A stretch of 64,000 nucleotides of DNA from Sphingobacteriia bacterium (GTDB taxonomy: Bacteria > Bacteroidota > Bacteroidia > Chitinophagales > Chitinophagaceae), in the NCBI GenBank assembly GCA_004294135.1, contig RDZY01000007.1:124001-188000 (forward strand), in the 5' to 3' direction. Under the pieces are notes generated by a model that worked only from the letters and a program-made list of their open reading frames with translations, ran no database searches and was not told where the DNA came from. How positions within the stretch are numbered: the stretch's first letter is position 1; every line of letters begins with the position of its first letter. Below are positions 36,393 to 45,614 of this stretch, piece by piece. The position numbers were made by a program, and so were the translations under genes.

Positions 36393-37325
36393 TTAGACAG
36401 CTTTGTTTTTAAAACTTATTTTATTGATTTTACCATCGGTCAACAATTCTTTATGAATATTATCGAGTATGCCATTCACAAACTGACCACTTTGTGCGGT
36501 ACTGTATTCCTTGGCCAAATCAATATATTCATTAATAGATACTTTGGTAGGAATAGTGTCAAAGTAAAGTAATTCACAAATACCCATTCTCATTAAAACC
36601 ATATCTAGTTGCGCAATCCGGTCTGCATCCCAGTTTTTTAATTTGGGTGTAATTAATTCAGCGCAATATTCTTGTTTTTCAATCGTGGTTTTCAGTAAAA
36701 CTCGAGCAAAATCCCATTTATCGGCATTCATTAATTGATCTAATTGAATACTATTGGGTTTTTGAATATAAGCCAATACCAATTGATCCATCATATCAGC
36801 ATCATCATCCCAGTTGTTGAAATGACTTTCAATATGCGCAATAAAGTCCTCATTGGGCAATATCAATTCAGTAAAAATTAGTTTTATGATTTCCCGCTCT
36901 TTGGCTTTGTCCCTACTCTGTTCTGTGATATAAATTTTGTATTCACTGGTTTCAGAAAGCTGGGTATAGATTTTCTTGACTAGATCCATGTCCACCACTT
37001 TTTCAGGGTGATCGGTTTCCAGTGCTTTCTGGTACGACTTATTCTCGAGCAATTGCCAAATAAAGTCGTTCCCAGCAATTTTAATATTCACATTCAGATC
37101 GGCTGAAGATGGAAGATTTTTGTTGGCTCTTTTTTGGGCACTAGTTTCTGCATACCTAGCTACTTCTGATAGAAAATAAATAAGGTATATAAATAGTTCC
37201 CGGCTTTTGTCCAGTTGCTTTTCAAGCGATTGTATAGGGTTTTTATACGTAATGGGGGAATCCGCAACTTCAATCATGTACAGCAACTGCATCACTTTAA
37301 CGCGAATATTTCTTCTGCTAATCAT
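36393..37325 (-). CDS. nusB: transcription antitermination factor NusB (long Bacteroidota form)
   Basis: NusB with NusE binds boxA RNA and aids antitermination in rRNA transcription. The canonical NusB domain is split here by lineage-specific insertion: ISRRNIRVKVMQLLY at the N-terminus and LIRMGICELLYFDTIP-type helices at the end (read LMRMGICELLYFDTIPTKVS, INEYIDLAKEYSTAQSGQFV). At 310 residues it is about twice the E. coli length, as usual in Bacteroidota. A TACCTTCG box lies at 37352-37359. First gene of nusB-yajC-coaE. Confidence 0.92.
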   Translation of the reverse strand: MISRRNIRVKVMQLLYMIEVADSPITYKNPIQSLEKQLDKSRELFIYLIYFLSEVARYAETSAQKRANKNLPSSADLNVNIKIAGNDFIWQLLENKSYQKALETDHPEKVVDMDLVKKIYTQLSETSEYKIYITEQSRDKAKEREIIKLIFTELILPNEDFIAHIESHFNNWDDDADMMDQLVLAYIQKPNSIQLDQLMNADKWDFARVLLKTTIEKQEYCAELITPKLKNWDADRIAQLDMVLMRMGICELLYFDTIPTKVSINEYIDLAKEYSTAQSGQFVNGILDNIHKELLTDGKINKISFKNKAV

Positions 37326-37351
37326 TAAACAAGAACTTTTTTAAAACGCTG

Positions 37352-37359
37352 CGAAGGTA
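37352..37359 (-). promoter_or_regulatory. -7-like box for the nusB operon
   Basis: TACCTTCG followed by CA on the minus strand differs from TAnnTTTG at one position. The same TACCTTCGCA variant occurs before glnS. No TTG is visible near -33. Confidence 0.4.
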
Positions 37360-37603
37360 AGGGTTTATGGTGTTACTATTTTGCTTTCTACGAAACCATT
37401 TTTATAATTCACTAGAACACAAGCCTATGAAAAATTGACACGATCCGTTCTCCCAAACAGCTAGAATAAGGCATAGCCTGCCAGCATATGTATTTATGTA
37501 CCGAAATATTGCTGCCAGACTGAAAAATTGGCTTATTCAGTCCTTTGGCATAATAATCGTGCAGATTTAGAAAATTATTTTAATCAAAACAAAACAATAA
37601 CGT

Positions 37604-37885
37604 ATGGCTAAGAAACTCAACGTTACTCCTCTGCATGACAGAGTACTAGTAAAGCCTGCTGCCGCTGAAGAAAAAACAGCCGGTGGAATCATTATCCCTG
37701 ATACTGCTAAAGAAAAACCTCAACGTGGGGAAATTGTAGCTGCTGGAAAAGGGAAAACAGATGAACCAATGACTGTAAAAGTTGGGGATACTGTTTTGTA
37801 CGGTAAATATGCAGGTACCGAAGTACAAATCGACGGACATGATCTGTTGATTATGAGAGAAAGTGATTTGCTTGCAATTCTTTAA
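37604..37885 (+). CDS. groES: co-chaperonin GroES
   Basis: GroES caps the GroEL folding cage. The 93-residue protein has [22 protein letters not shown] at the start (roof and mobile loop, read in parts) and [33 protein letters not shown] at the end, also the standard order. It is 56 nt upstream of groEL, clearly one operon. I saw no CIRCE inverted repeat in the 278-nt upstream gap. Confidence 0.97.
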   Translation: MAKKLNVTPLHDRVLVKPAAAEEKTAGGIIIPDTAKEKPQRGEIVAAGKGKTDEPMTVKVGDTVLYGKYAGTEVQIDGHDLLIMRESDLLAIL

Positions 37886-37941
37886 TTGTAACAATTGTAT
37901 TATCCAACGAAATTGTAAACCTAAAAATTAAAAACACAAAC

Positions 37942-39582
37942 ATGGCTAAGCAAATATTCTTCGATATTGAAGCTAGGAACAAAATGAAAAAAGGCGTTGA
38001 TACCCTTGCCAACGCGGTAAAAGTTACACTAGGACCCAAAGGTCGTAATGTAGTAATTGAAAAGAAATTCGGTGCTCCACAAGTAACTAAAGATGGAGTT
38101 ACGGTTGCCAAAGAAATTGAACTGGAAGACGCTATTGAAAATATGGGCGCTCAAATGGTGAAAGAAGTAGCTTCTAAAACCGCAGATATTGCAGGTGATG
38201 GTACTACTACCGCAACTGTATTAGCTCAAAGTATTATTAGCGAAGGTTTGAAAATGGTAGCCGCAGGTGCAAATCCAATGGATTTAAAACGTGGTATTGA
38301 TAAAGCCGTTAGAGCAGTAGTTGAGAACCTTGTTGCCCAGAAGAAAGACGTGGGTAATAATAGTAAAATGATTGAACAAGTTGCAACTATTTCTGCCAAT
38401 AACGACAATGAAATTGGTAAGTTAATTGCACAAGCAATGGCTAAAGTAGGTAAAGAAGGTGTGATTACGGTTGAAGAAGCAAAAGGTACTGATACAACCG
38501 TTGATGTTGTAGAGGGTATGCAATTTGATCGTGGATATATTTCTCCATACTTTGTTACCAACAGCGAAAAAATGCAGGCTGAATTACAGAACCCTTATAT
38601 CTTGATCTACGATAAAAAAATATCTGCGATGAAAGATATTTTAAGTGTTTTAGAAAAAGTAGCACAAAGTGGTCGTCCGTTGATGATTATTGCAGAAGAC
38701 CTTGATGGAGAAGCACTGGCTACACTAGTTGTAAATAAATTACGTGGCACTATTAAAGTAGCAGCCGTAAAAGCACCAGGTTTTGGTGATAGAAGAAAAG
38801 ATATGTTAACAGATCTTGCTATTTTAACTGGCGGTACAGTTATTAGTGAAGAATTGGGTCACAAATTAGAAGGTGTTGAACTTACATCGCTTGGTCAAGC
38901 TGCTTCCATAACCATTGATAAAGACAATACTGTTATTGTTGGTGGTAAAGGTAAAAAAGCTGAAATTGTTGGCCGTGTAAATCAAATCAAAGCACAGGTA
39001 GAAAATACAACTTCTGAATACGATAAAGAAAAACTACAAGAGCGGTTGGCTAAATTAGCTGGTGGTGTTGCAGTATTGTATGTTGGTGCTGCTACTGAAG
39101 TTGAAATGAAAGAAAAGAAAGATCGTGTTGATGATGCTTTGCACGCAACAAGAGCTGCAGTTGAAGAAGGTATTGTACCGGGTGGTGGGGTTGCATATAT
39201 CCGTGCTATTGCAGGTTTAGAAAAACTGAAAGGTGCGTTAAATGCTGATGAAGCAACTGGTATTGCCATTGTTAAACGTGCAATTGAAGAGCCATTGCGC
39301 CAGATCGTTGCCAACTGTGGCATCGAAGGTTCAATTGTTGTTCAGAATATAAAAGAAGGTGAAGCTGATTATGGTTTCAATGCCCGTACCGAAGTGTATG
39401 AAAATATGTTTAAGGCTGGTGTAATTGATCCTACAAAAGTTGCCCGTGTTGCATTGGAAAATGCTGCGTCTATTGCAGGTATGTTGTTAACAACAGAATG
39501 TGTGATAGCCGATAAGCCAAAGCCTGAAGCTGCTCATTCTCATGGTGGCGGTGCTCCTGATATGGGTGGAATGGGATACTAA
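37942..39582 (+). CDS. groEL: chaperonin GroEL
   Basis: GroEL is the 60-kDa ATP-driven folding chamber. Visible hallmarks: ATP site [14 protein letters not shown] and [26 protein letters not shown], and the C-terminal [12 protein letters not shown] segment. The 546-residue chain ends in a short Gly/Met/His-rich tail ([15 protein letters not shown]). A strong bidirectional terminator lies 44 nt after the stop. Confidence 0.98.
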   Translation: MAKQIFFDIEARNKMKKGVDTLANAVKVTLGPKGRNVVIEKKFGAPQVTKDGVTVAKEIELEDAIENMGAQMVKEVASKTADIAGDGTTTATVLAQSIISEGLKMVAAGANPMDLKRGIDKAVRAVVENLVAQKKDVGNNSKMIEQVATISANNDNEIGKLIAQAMAKVGKEGVITVEEAKGTDTTVDVVEGMQFDRGYISPYFVTNSEKMQAELQNPYILIYDKKISAMKDILSVLEKVAQSGRPLMIIAEDLDGEALATLVVNKLRGTIKVAAVKAPGFGDRRKDMLTDLAILTGGTVISEELGHKLEGVELTSLGQAASITIDKDNTVIVGGKGKKAEIVGRVNQIKAQVENTTSEYDKEKLQERLAKLAGGVAVLYVGAATEVEMKEKKDRVDDALHATRAAVEEGIVPGGGVAYIRAIAGLEKLKGALNADEATGIAIVKRAIEEPLRQIVANCGIEGSIVVQNIKEGEADYGFNARTEVYENMFKAGVIDPTKVARVALENAASIAGMLLTTECVIADKPKPEAAHSHGGGAPDMGGMGY

Positions 39583-39626
39583 TATCGATGGTTTCCGCAG
39601 CGCGGATACTAGATAATGATGATATT

Positions 39627-39656
39627 AAAACAGCCTCGAAATTTCGAGGCTGTTTT
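39627..39656. terminator. bidirectional terminator between groEL and the YhhN gene
   Basis: AAAACAGCCTCGAA (39627-39640) pairs perfectly with TTCGAGGCTGTTTT (39643-39656), a 14-bp stem with A and T tails, so it can work on both strands. It serves groEL (+) and the convergent YhhN-family gene (-). Confidence 0.85.
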
Positions 39657-39708
39657 ATGTTTTAAAAGGGTTCCGTTGATTTTATTATGGACTTATTGTA
39701 AGTGCTTT

Positions 39709-40392
39709 TTAAGCGCGTAAATACCTAGTAAAGCCTTGCACCATTAAGCATTGCGCATAGCCATAACTCATCATTACTACCACTCCTAAAAAAGGCTCTT
39801 TATACAAAAAATAGTTTGCAGCAAGCACGGTATCTGATAATACAAATAACGCAGCAGCAGGAACAAAAAACGAAGAAGCCAAAACCTTTAATAATTTATT
39901 ACCCAATAAATTGGATGCAGTAGCGGCCATAATGGCTATAATGGCCATATACATTTTAACTGGTATGCGCATTTCTCCCAAATAAGGAGTTAGAAATTGC
40001 AATAGTTTAACCGACAAAACAGAAACAACTACTGATGCAACAATAAATTCGGTAGCCCTAGTAAATTTCACTTTAGCCATTCTAATAAAAATACTAGCAT
40101 AGCAAATATGTGTAATGGCAAAAAAAGTCATACCTGTTAAAAAGAAATTTCTATCATCAAAAATCAAGCATAGATCTCCCGCAAATGAAGCAATTAATCC
40201 TGTGAAAATAATCAACTTGCTGGTAGGGTAAAGTTTTTTTCGGGCGTTCAATGCCAAAAAAACAATCAATATGGGCATCAATAGAATTTTGGTGTACTGG
40301 GCATATTGAGGCTTTCCCATATAAATCATGGCACAATGTATAAATAGTACCACCCAAAAAATTGAAATACCGTGTCGTTTTATAATGAGCAT
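39709..40392 (-). CDS. YhhN-family membrane protein (lysoplasmalogenase-like)
   Basis: A 227-residue protein with about eight membrane helices and little soluble sequence. It has the YhhN/TMEM86 pattern, including KPLL-like GKPQYAQYTKILLMPILI near the N-terminus, FAGDLCLIFDDRNFFLTGMTFFAITHICYA with its conserved Asp and His residues (read in two parts), and FVLSDTVLAANYF toward the C-terminus. Animal and some bacterial members hydrolyse the vinyl-ether bond of lysoplasmalogens; activity here is inferred. Shares a terminator with groEL. Confidence 0.78.
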   Translation of the reverse strand: MLIIKRHGISIFWVVLFIHCAMIYMGKPQYAQYTKILLMPILIVFLALNARKKLYPTSKLIIFTGLIASFAGDLCLIFDDRNFFLTGMTFFAITHICYASIFIRMAKVKFTRATEFIVASVVVSVLSVKLLQFLTPYLGEMRIPVKMYMAIIAIMAATASNLLGNKLLKVLASSFFVPAAALFVLSDTVLAANYFLYKEPFLGVVVMMSYGYAQCLMVQGFTRYLRA

Positions 40393-40472
40393 TGTAATAG
40401 AGGGTTGAATAAATAATCAACGATGCCAAAATAAAGGGATTTTATTCATAAAACTTGGGCTAATTTTACCAG

Positions 40473-40799
40473 ATGATGCTGAATGATGAGCAATTCCTTG
40501 TTTATTGGGGTAAAAACAGTGAAAAAGAAAAAAGCAGTAAAAAAGCTTTTTTGCTGGGACTCTCCTCAGGATTTGCCATTGGAGTCTGTGTTCTACTTTG
40601 TATTTTTTCAGGATGGTATCAGCGAGCTACAATGTTAGCCAACAGCAAAATGAGTGCATCCGTATTGTTTACAGCTATCATGGGGATTGCAATTTTCATA
40701 GCTTTCATTTATCGAAAGTTTAAATGGGAAATGCAAGACCAGCGATACAGGGAAATATTGGCCAGAAAAAATAAAAACTATTCACCCATGCAGCCTTAA
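40473..40799 (+). CDS. small two-helix membrane protein, hypothetical
   Basis: I recognise no family. The 108-residue protein has two membrane helices (about residues 27-47, LGLSSGFAIGVCVLLCIFSGW, and 63-81, VLFTAIMGIAIFIAFIY), a charged N-terminus (NSEKEKSSKK) and a basic C-terminal tail (KFKWEMQDQRYREILARK). It precedes the FKBP lipoprotein by 37 nt on the same strand. Length and topology suggest a small accessory or scaffold protein in the inner membrane; no function can be assigned. Confidence 0.65.
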   Translation: MMLNDEQFLVYWGKNSEKEKSSKKAFLLGLSSGFAIGVCVLLCIFSGWYQRATMLANSKMSASVLFTAIMGIAIFIAFIYRKFKWEMQDQRYREILARKNKNYSPMQP

Positions 40800-40836
40800 T
40801 GCTATAAGTTGCATCTATAAAAATAAACCATTCACG

Positions 40837-41286
40837 ATGAAGTATTTATTTCTCCTTTCTGCTATTATTATTTCTCTTTCTTGCGGTAAAGCAACCGAAA
40901 CTGGTTGCACCCCCAATCCTGTAGCCAATGAAAAAGCGGCTATGATTGCTTTTGCCAATAGTAATAATATTACTTTTACTGAACATTCAAGTGGAATATT
41001 ATACGAAATAATTAATGCTGGAACGGGAGCAACACTTACTTTAGCCTCAACAGTTTCTGCAGTATATACTGGAAAATTGATGAGCGGAACTACTATTGAT
41101 GCAAGAGCCACTCCAATCAGCTTCCCCCTTTCTGGTGTAATAGAAGGTTGGAAAATAGGAATTCCGTTGATTAAAGCTGGTGGGAGAATTAAACTAATCA
41201 TTCCATCTGCATTGGCTTATAGCTGTGTGGGTAGAGGTTCCATTCCCCCCAATTCCCCCCTTTATTTCGAGGTTACGGTGCAGTAA
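40837..41286 (+). CDS. FKBP-type peptidyl-prolyl isomerase, lipoprotein
   Basis: The 149-residue protein starts with a lipoprotein signal peptide: MKYLFLLSAIIISLSC, lipobox with C16. The FKBP fold follows: GILYEIINAGTGATL, ASTVSAVYTGKLMSGTTIDARA, SFPLSGVIEGWKIGIPLIKAGG and PSALAYSCVGRGSIPPNSPLYFEV. Active-site aromatics are partly replaced (VSAVYTG keeps the Tyr; the usual Phe/Trp positions are FPLSGVIEGW). It probably helps fold envelope proteins at the membrane surface. It lies just before secDF, consistent with a secretion role, but a promoter at 41340 separates them. Confidence 0.85.
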   Translation: MKYLFLLSAIIISLSCGKATETGCTPNPVANEKAAMIAFANSNNITFTEHSSGILYEIINAGTGATLTLASTVSAVYTGKLMSGTTIDARATPISFPLSGVIEGWKIGIPLIKAGGRIKLIIPSALAYSCVGRGSIPPNSPLYFEVTVQ

Positions 41287-41339
41287 GATTTATTGTATTT
41301 CATTTTTTTTCATGTACTGATCGATGGCCTGTAAAGACC

Positions 41340-41372
41340 TTGCTGAATTACCCCCCCATTCCCCTATCTTTG
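41340..41372 (+). promoter_or_regulatory. promoter of secDF
   Basis: TTG (41340-41342), a 22-nt spacer, and TATCTTTG (41365-41372) match the Bacteroidota consensus. The start would be near 41379, immediately at a small CCTGA/TCAGG hairpin, 39 nt before the ATG. Confidence 0.6.
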
Positions 41373-41417
41373 CCAACCTGAAAAATCAGGATTTAAAATA
41401 CGTAAACCGTTACTAAT

Positions 41418-44400
41418 ATGCAACTGAAAGGTTTAGTGCGTTTTTTTGCCATTGCACTTACATTGATTTGTTTGTACCAGTTATCTTTCACTTGGTTTGT
41501 TCGCAACCATGAGTCTGAAATGGACAAGAAAGCCACCATGTGGTTAAAGAAGTTTCCTACTGCCGAACAACAATATCCCGGCAACAAAGAATTACAAGCT
41601 GCTTACACCGATTCGCTGGAAGACTTGAAAAAAGATCGCTTAATGCGTTTGCTGGACAGTACGAAAGATACCAAATTGGCTTTTGGTCTTACTACGTACC
41701 GCAGTGCCAAAGACAAGGAACTCATGTTGGGTCTTGACTTACAAGGTGGCATCAGCGTTACCATGGAAGTGGGCCTTGATGCATTGGTAAAATCACTTTC
41801 TAACTTTACCAAAGACGATGGTTTTAATAAAGCCTTGAATGCCGCGGTTGCTCGCAAAGCCAATAGTGGCGCAGATTTGATTACTTTATTCTTTGAAGAA
41901 TATAAGAAATCGAGCCCTGATGGTAAACTGGCACCCCTATTTACCTCCAGAAGTAATGGAGCGTTAAAAATAGACGATAGCAATAAAAAAGTAGAGGCTT
42001 ACTTACGCAAACAAAGTGACGCTGCTTTCAGTAATACATACAGAATTCTGCGTACTAGAATCGATCGTTTTGGCGTTGCCTCTAACAATATCAATCCCGA
42101 TGCCGCCAAAGGTAGAATCAATATTGAATTGGCTGGTGTAAGCGATAAAGAACGCGTTCGTACCTACCTGCAATCTACTGCCAATCTTCAATTTTTTGAA
42201 GTATATACTTGGGAAAATAAAGATATCCAAAGTGGTATTGTAGCTGCAGACAAATCAGTACAGGATTTCCTGAACGGATCTGATAACAAACCTGTTGTAG
42301 ACACTGCCAAAAAAGTTATTATAGCCAAAACAGCCGATAAAGTAGATACCACCAAAACAGCTACCATTTCTGCCCTTGCAAATAATAAAGCTGCTGCCAC
42401 TTTAGATACCGCAAAAGCAAAAAATAATGAAAATCCTATTCTAAGAATCTTGCAGGTTACCCAACCCTATCAAGCGGAAAATGGCCGTGCTGTATATCCC
42501 GCAGCATTGGGGTATATTCAATCAAAGGATACAGGTACATTGAACGACTATCTAAGCATGGAATCGGTGAAAGGCAAATTTCCCTCTAACCTGCTTTTCA
42601 TATATGGGAAAGCTGAATTAGACGATCCTAAATTCCGTGATGTATTGATGTTGTATGCAGTAAAAACACTCGATAATGGTCAAGCCGAACTAGAAGGTGA
42701 TCATATTTCTGGTGCTTCCCAAGATTATGATGAGCGTGGAAGAATTGCCATTAAAATGAATATGGACAAAATGGGCTCTAATATCTGGGCTAAAATGACT
42801 ACCCGAAATGTGGGTAAACCCATTGCCATTGTGCTGGATAATTTTGTTTACTCTGCTCCAAATGTAAACGATCCTATTACTACTGGTAACTCACAAATCA
42901 GTGGCAACTACACGGTTAAAGAAGCACAGGATTTATCTGAAATATTAGAAAGTGGAAAACTCCCCGCTCCTGCTAAAATTGTACAGAGCCAAACAGTAGG
43001 ACCAACTTTGGGTAAAGAATCTATTAAAGGTGGTGCTATGTCTTTCTTAATCGCTTTCATTGTGATTTTTGCACTGATGCTATTGTATTTCAATACAGGT
43101 GGCTGGGTTGCTAATATTGCCTTGATATTAAACTTACTATTCACCATTGGTGTATTGAGTGCACTGGGCTTTACCTTGACCGCTCCTGGTATTGCTGGAT
43201 TGGTACTTACCATTGGTATGGCTGTGGATACAAACGTTATTATTTTTGAACGTATTAAAGAAGAACTCACCAAAGGAAAAAACTATGCTACTGCCGTTGC
43301 TGACGGGTACAAGCGTTCTTTATCTCCCGTTCTTGATGCACACGTTACCACCCTATTAACCGCAGTGATACTGGCTTATTTTGGGCTCGGTCCTGTATTG
43401 GGTTTTGCTACTACACAAATTATTGGTATTCTTTTATCCTTATTCTGTGGTATTCTTGTATCTCGTTTAATTACCGATTGGTACACCAATAAGAATAGGC
43501 ATTTTGAATATTTCACAGGTATTTCTAAGAAAATATTCAAGCACGCTTCCTTCAAATTCATCGAATACAGAAAGTATGCTTACATGATGTCAGCAGTCAT
43601 TTTTGTACTGGGTATAGCTTCTTTTTACAACGGATTTGATGAGGGTGTTGAATTCGCTGGTGGTAGGTCTTACACGGTTAAGTTTGATAAACCAGTAGAT
43701 CCTGAAACTATTAGGAATGAATTGAAAACAGTTTTTGGCGAAACACCGATTATCAAAACAGTCGATACCAAGAATCAAGTAAACATAACAACCTCTTATA
43801 AAATAAAAGAAACTGGTAATAATATTGATACAGAAGTAGAACAATTGCTTTTTACTGGATTGAAAAAGCAATTACCAGCAGGAACCAGCTTTAATAGTTT
43901 TGAAAAGAATTATAAGCAGAGTTCACAAACAGTATTGCCTACCATTTCGGATGATCTTAAAGCTGGAGCAACCAAAGCAACTTTGTTTGCTATATTGGCC
44001 ATTTGTCTCTATATTTTTATTCGTTTCCGCGACTGGAGATATTCATTAGGAACCATTTTTTCTTTATTACACGATGTATTTGTCACGTTGATTGTATTCA
44101 GTTTCTTACGTGAGATTGTACCATTCCCGCTGGAAATTGATCAGCATTTTATTGCAGCTATTCTAACGGTAATTGGTTTCTCTATGAATGATACAGTAAT
44201 TGTTTATGATAGAATTAGAGAAGACAGTCGCATCATGAAGGGCAAAGACAATACAACCATCATTAATAGAGCTATTAATGAAACATTGAGTCGCACTATT
44301 ATGACCTCGTTAACGGTATTTTTAACCTTACTAATACTCTTCATCTTTGGAGGTGAAGTAACCAGGGGGTTTGCATTTGCCATGTTAATTGGAGTGGTAA

Positions 44401-44492
44401 CAGGAACTTATTCTTCCATCTTTGTTGCCGCACCTATTTTGGTGGATTTCGGCGGAGGGAAAAGTCTTGGTTCAGCAGATACCAAAAAATAG
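41418..44492 (+). CDS. secDF: fused protein translocase subunit SecDF
   Basis: SecDF uses proton motive force to pull preproteins out of SecYEG on the periplasmic side. This 1024-residue chain joins SecD and SecF. SecD: helix at about 8-27, the conserved D-L-Q-G-G in LGLDLQGGISVTMEV, a large periplasmic domain with a low-complexity insert rich in A, K, D and T (about residues 295-345), and GMAVDTNVIIFERIKEEL in a transmembrane helix. SecF: begins near residue 700 with FEYFTGISKKIF, GVEFAGGRSYTVKF, and ends with IGFSMNDTVIVYDRIRED. All twelve predicted helices can be traced. The promoter is at 41340 and the terminator at 44506. Confidence 0.96.
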   Translation: MQLKGLVRFFAIALTLICLYQLSFTWFVRNHESEMDKKATMWLKKFPTAEQQYPGNKELQAAYTDSLEDLKKDRLMRLLDSTKDTKLAFGLTTYRSAKDKELMLGLDLQGGISVTMEVGLDALVKSLSNFTKDDGFNKALNAAVARKANSGADLITLFFEEYKKSSPDGKLAPLFTSRSNGALKIDDSNKKVEAYLRKQSDAAFSNTYRILRTRIDRFGVASNNINPDAAKGRINIELAGVSDKERVRTYLQSTANLQFFEVYTWENKDIQSGIVAADKSVQDFLNGSDNKPVVDTAKKVIIAKTADKVDTTKTATISALANNKAAATLDTAKAKNNENPILRILQVTQPYQAENGRAVYPAALGYIQSKDTGTLNDYLSMESVKGKFPSNLLFIYGKAELDDPKFRDVLMLYAVKTLDNGQAELEGDHISGASQDYDERGRIAIKMNMDKMGSNIWAKMTTRNVGKPIAIVLDNFVYSAPNVNDPITTGNSQISGNYTVKEAQDLSEILESGKLPAPAKIVQSQTVGPTLGKESIKGGAMSFLIAFIVIFALMLLYFNTGGWVANIALILNLLFTIGVLSALGFTLTAPGIAGLVLTIGMAVDTNVIIFERIKEELTKGKNYATAVADGYKRSLSPVLDAHVTTLLTAVILAYFGLGPVLGFATTQIIGILLSLFCGILVSRLITDWYTNKNRHFEYFTGISKKIFKHASFKFIEYRKYAYMMSAVIFVLGIASFYNGFDEGVEFAGGRSYTVKFDKPVDPETIRNELKTVFGETPIIKTVDTKNQVNITTSYKIKETGNNIDTEVEQLLFTGLKKQLPAGTSFNSFEKNYKQSSQTVLPTISDDLKAGATKATLFAILAICLYIFIRFRDWRYSLGTIFSLLHDVFVTLIVFSFLREIVPFPLEIDQHFIAAILTVIGFSMNDTVIVYDRIREDSRIMKGKDNTTIINRAINETLSRTIMTSLTVFLTLLILFIFGGEVTRGFAFAMLIGVVTGTYSSIFVAAPILVDFGGGKSLGSADTKK

Positions 44493-44505
44493 AGCCCTCT
44501 AAATA

Positions 44506-44545
44506 TAAAAAACCCCGCACTTCAAATAAAGTGCGGGGTTTTTAT
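44506..44545. terminator. intrinsic terminator after secDF (bidirectional)
   Basis: AACCCCGCACTT (44511-44522) pairs with AAGTGCGGGGTT (44529-44540), a 12-bp stem with a U-run on the plus strand and UUUUUUAUAUUU on the minus strand. It can serve secDF and the convergent Fe-S carrier gene. Confidence 0.9.
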
Positions 44546-44595
44546 TTTCAAGAAACATTGTAATCAATACTATTTTATTTTTTTCAAATTAGATA

Positions 44596-44946
44596 TTATA
44601 CTGCGAATGAAGTACCGCATCCACAGGTTTTGCTGGCGTTGGGGTTGGTGAATGTAAAACCGCGACTGTTGAGCCCACCCTGCCAATCTACTTCCATTCC
44701 AAAGAGGTATAATCCGTGATTTTTATTCATGATGCATTGAATGCCTTCAATCTCGAATTCTTCGTCGTCTGCTTCTATTTTATCAAAGCCTAATACATAA
44801 GTCATTCCACTGCAGCCACCGCCTTTTACGCCAATTCTAAGCCTTTGAGTGGTATCAAATTCAGGTTCAGCCATTAATCGTGCAATTTCAGTAATGGCAC
44901 CGGGTGTAAGGGTAACGGGTATATTAATTAAGGCAGCTGTGCTCAT
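44596..44946 (-). CDS. A-type iron-sulfur cluster carrier (IscA/ErpA/SufA family)
   Basis: The 116-residue protein carries newly made Fe-S clusters to target enzymes. The three cluster cysteines are present: C45 in GGGCSGMTY and C108/C110 in TCGCGTSF. Residues ITLTPGAITEIARL-type N-terminus (LTPGAITEIARLM) and NPNASKTCGC are typical. Whether it is the Isc, Suf or Erp version cannot be decided from sequence. An exact -7 box TATCTTTG lies at 44966-44973. Clients in this window include aconitase, MqnE and the serine lyase. Confidence 0.9.
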   Translation of the reverse strand: MSTAALINIPVTLTPGAITEIARLMAEPEFDTTQRLRIGVKGGGCSGMTYVLGFDKIEADDEEFEIEGIQCIMNKNHGLYLFGMEVDWQGGLNSRGFTFTNPNASKTCGCGTSFAV

Positions 44947-44965
44947 AGTAAGTGCATTTATAATG

Positions 44966-44973
44966 CAAAGATA
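44966..44973 (-). promoter_or_regulatory. -7 promoter box for the Fe-S carrier gene
   Basis: TATCTTTG followed by CA on the minus strand matches TAnnTTTG exactly; start near 44959, 13 nt before ATG 44946. It overlaps the right arm of a TGCATT/AATGCA inverted repeat (44953-44967). Confidence 0.6.
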
Positions 44974-45089
44974 CGACTTACCATAATGGTCGCATAAAAT
45001 GCAGTTTCGATAGGCGGAAAATTCACCTACGGTCTACGATCTTCTTCCTTCCACCTCAATCCCTTACCTTTACAAAAAGGATATTTACG

Positions 45090-45590
45090 ATGGATATTTC
45101 CATGTTAATTACGGTTTGTATTGGGGTATTGATTGCGGGAATGGCGGGTTATTTTATTTATTTGCAGCGCAAGGGTGTTACCCAAGAACAATACTTAAAA
45201 AAAGAATCCAATGGCCTTCCCTTGCAAGCTTATGAGCGGTTGATATTATTGGTAGATCGGATTGCACTCCCCAATATCATCCAACGAAATGCAAGTGAAG
45301 GATTGGCTGCATATGATATGCAGTTTATACTGAATAAAATTATTCGAGATGAATTCGATTATAATATTACCCAACAGATTTATGTAAGTCCCGAATCTTG
45401 GAAGGCTGTTAAAAATTTGAAGGAGCAGAATTTGTTGGTATTAAACCAAATTGGTCAATCTATTGCTGCTGGTGCGAGTGGACTGGATTTTCAAAAAGCA
45501 GTTCTAAACTATTTAATGCATGAGCCCAAAAGTAATTTGCACGAGTTGGTGAGTGAAGCATTGAGTTATGAAGCTAAAAAATTATTGTAG
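45090..45590 (+). CDS. membrane-anchored hypothetical protein
   Basis: The 166-residue protein has one N-terminal helix (about residues 4-25, SMLITVCIGVLIAGMAGYFIYL) and a soluble alpha-helical domain with a conserved-looking SNGLPLQAYERLILLVDRI and QFILNKIIRDEFDYNITQQIYVSPESW (read in parts). The pattern resembles an uncharacterised Bacteroidota family; I cannot name its function. It starts with TACCTTTA (45065-45072), one base off the -7 consensus, and precedes the methylmalonyl-CoA mutase gene by 24 nt, so the two are probably one transcript. Confidence 0.72.
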   Translation: MDISMLITVCIGVLIAGMAGYFIYLQRKGVTQEQYLKKESNGLPLQAYERLILLVDRIALPNIIQRNASEGLAAYDMQFILNKIIRDEFDYNITQQIYVSPESWKAVKNLKEQNLLVLNQIGQSIAAGASGLDFQKAVLNYLMHEPKSNLHELVSEALSYEAKKLL

Positions 45591-45614
45591 AAAAAGACTT
45601 CAATAAGTTTTATT

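Noticed and set aside
37326..37603. Possible CIRCE element or sigma70-type promoter before groES
   Set aside because: No TTAGCACTC-N9-GAGTGCTAA repeat is present. TTGGCT-17-TAATAA can be drawn near 37525-37555, but sigma70 boxes are not the norm in this phylum and no TAnnTTTG is nearby, so neither was listed.
42341..42420. Repeat-like stretch rich in A, K, D and T codons in secDF
   Set aside because: It is a low-complexity insert in the periplasmic part of SecD, continuous with the frame, and not a DNA repeat or mobile element.
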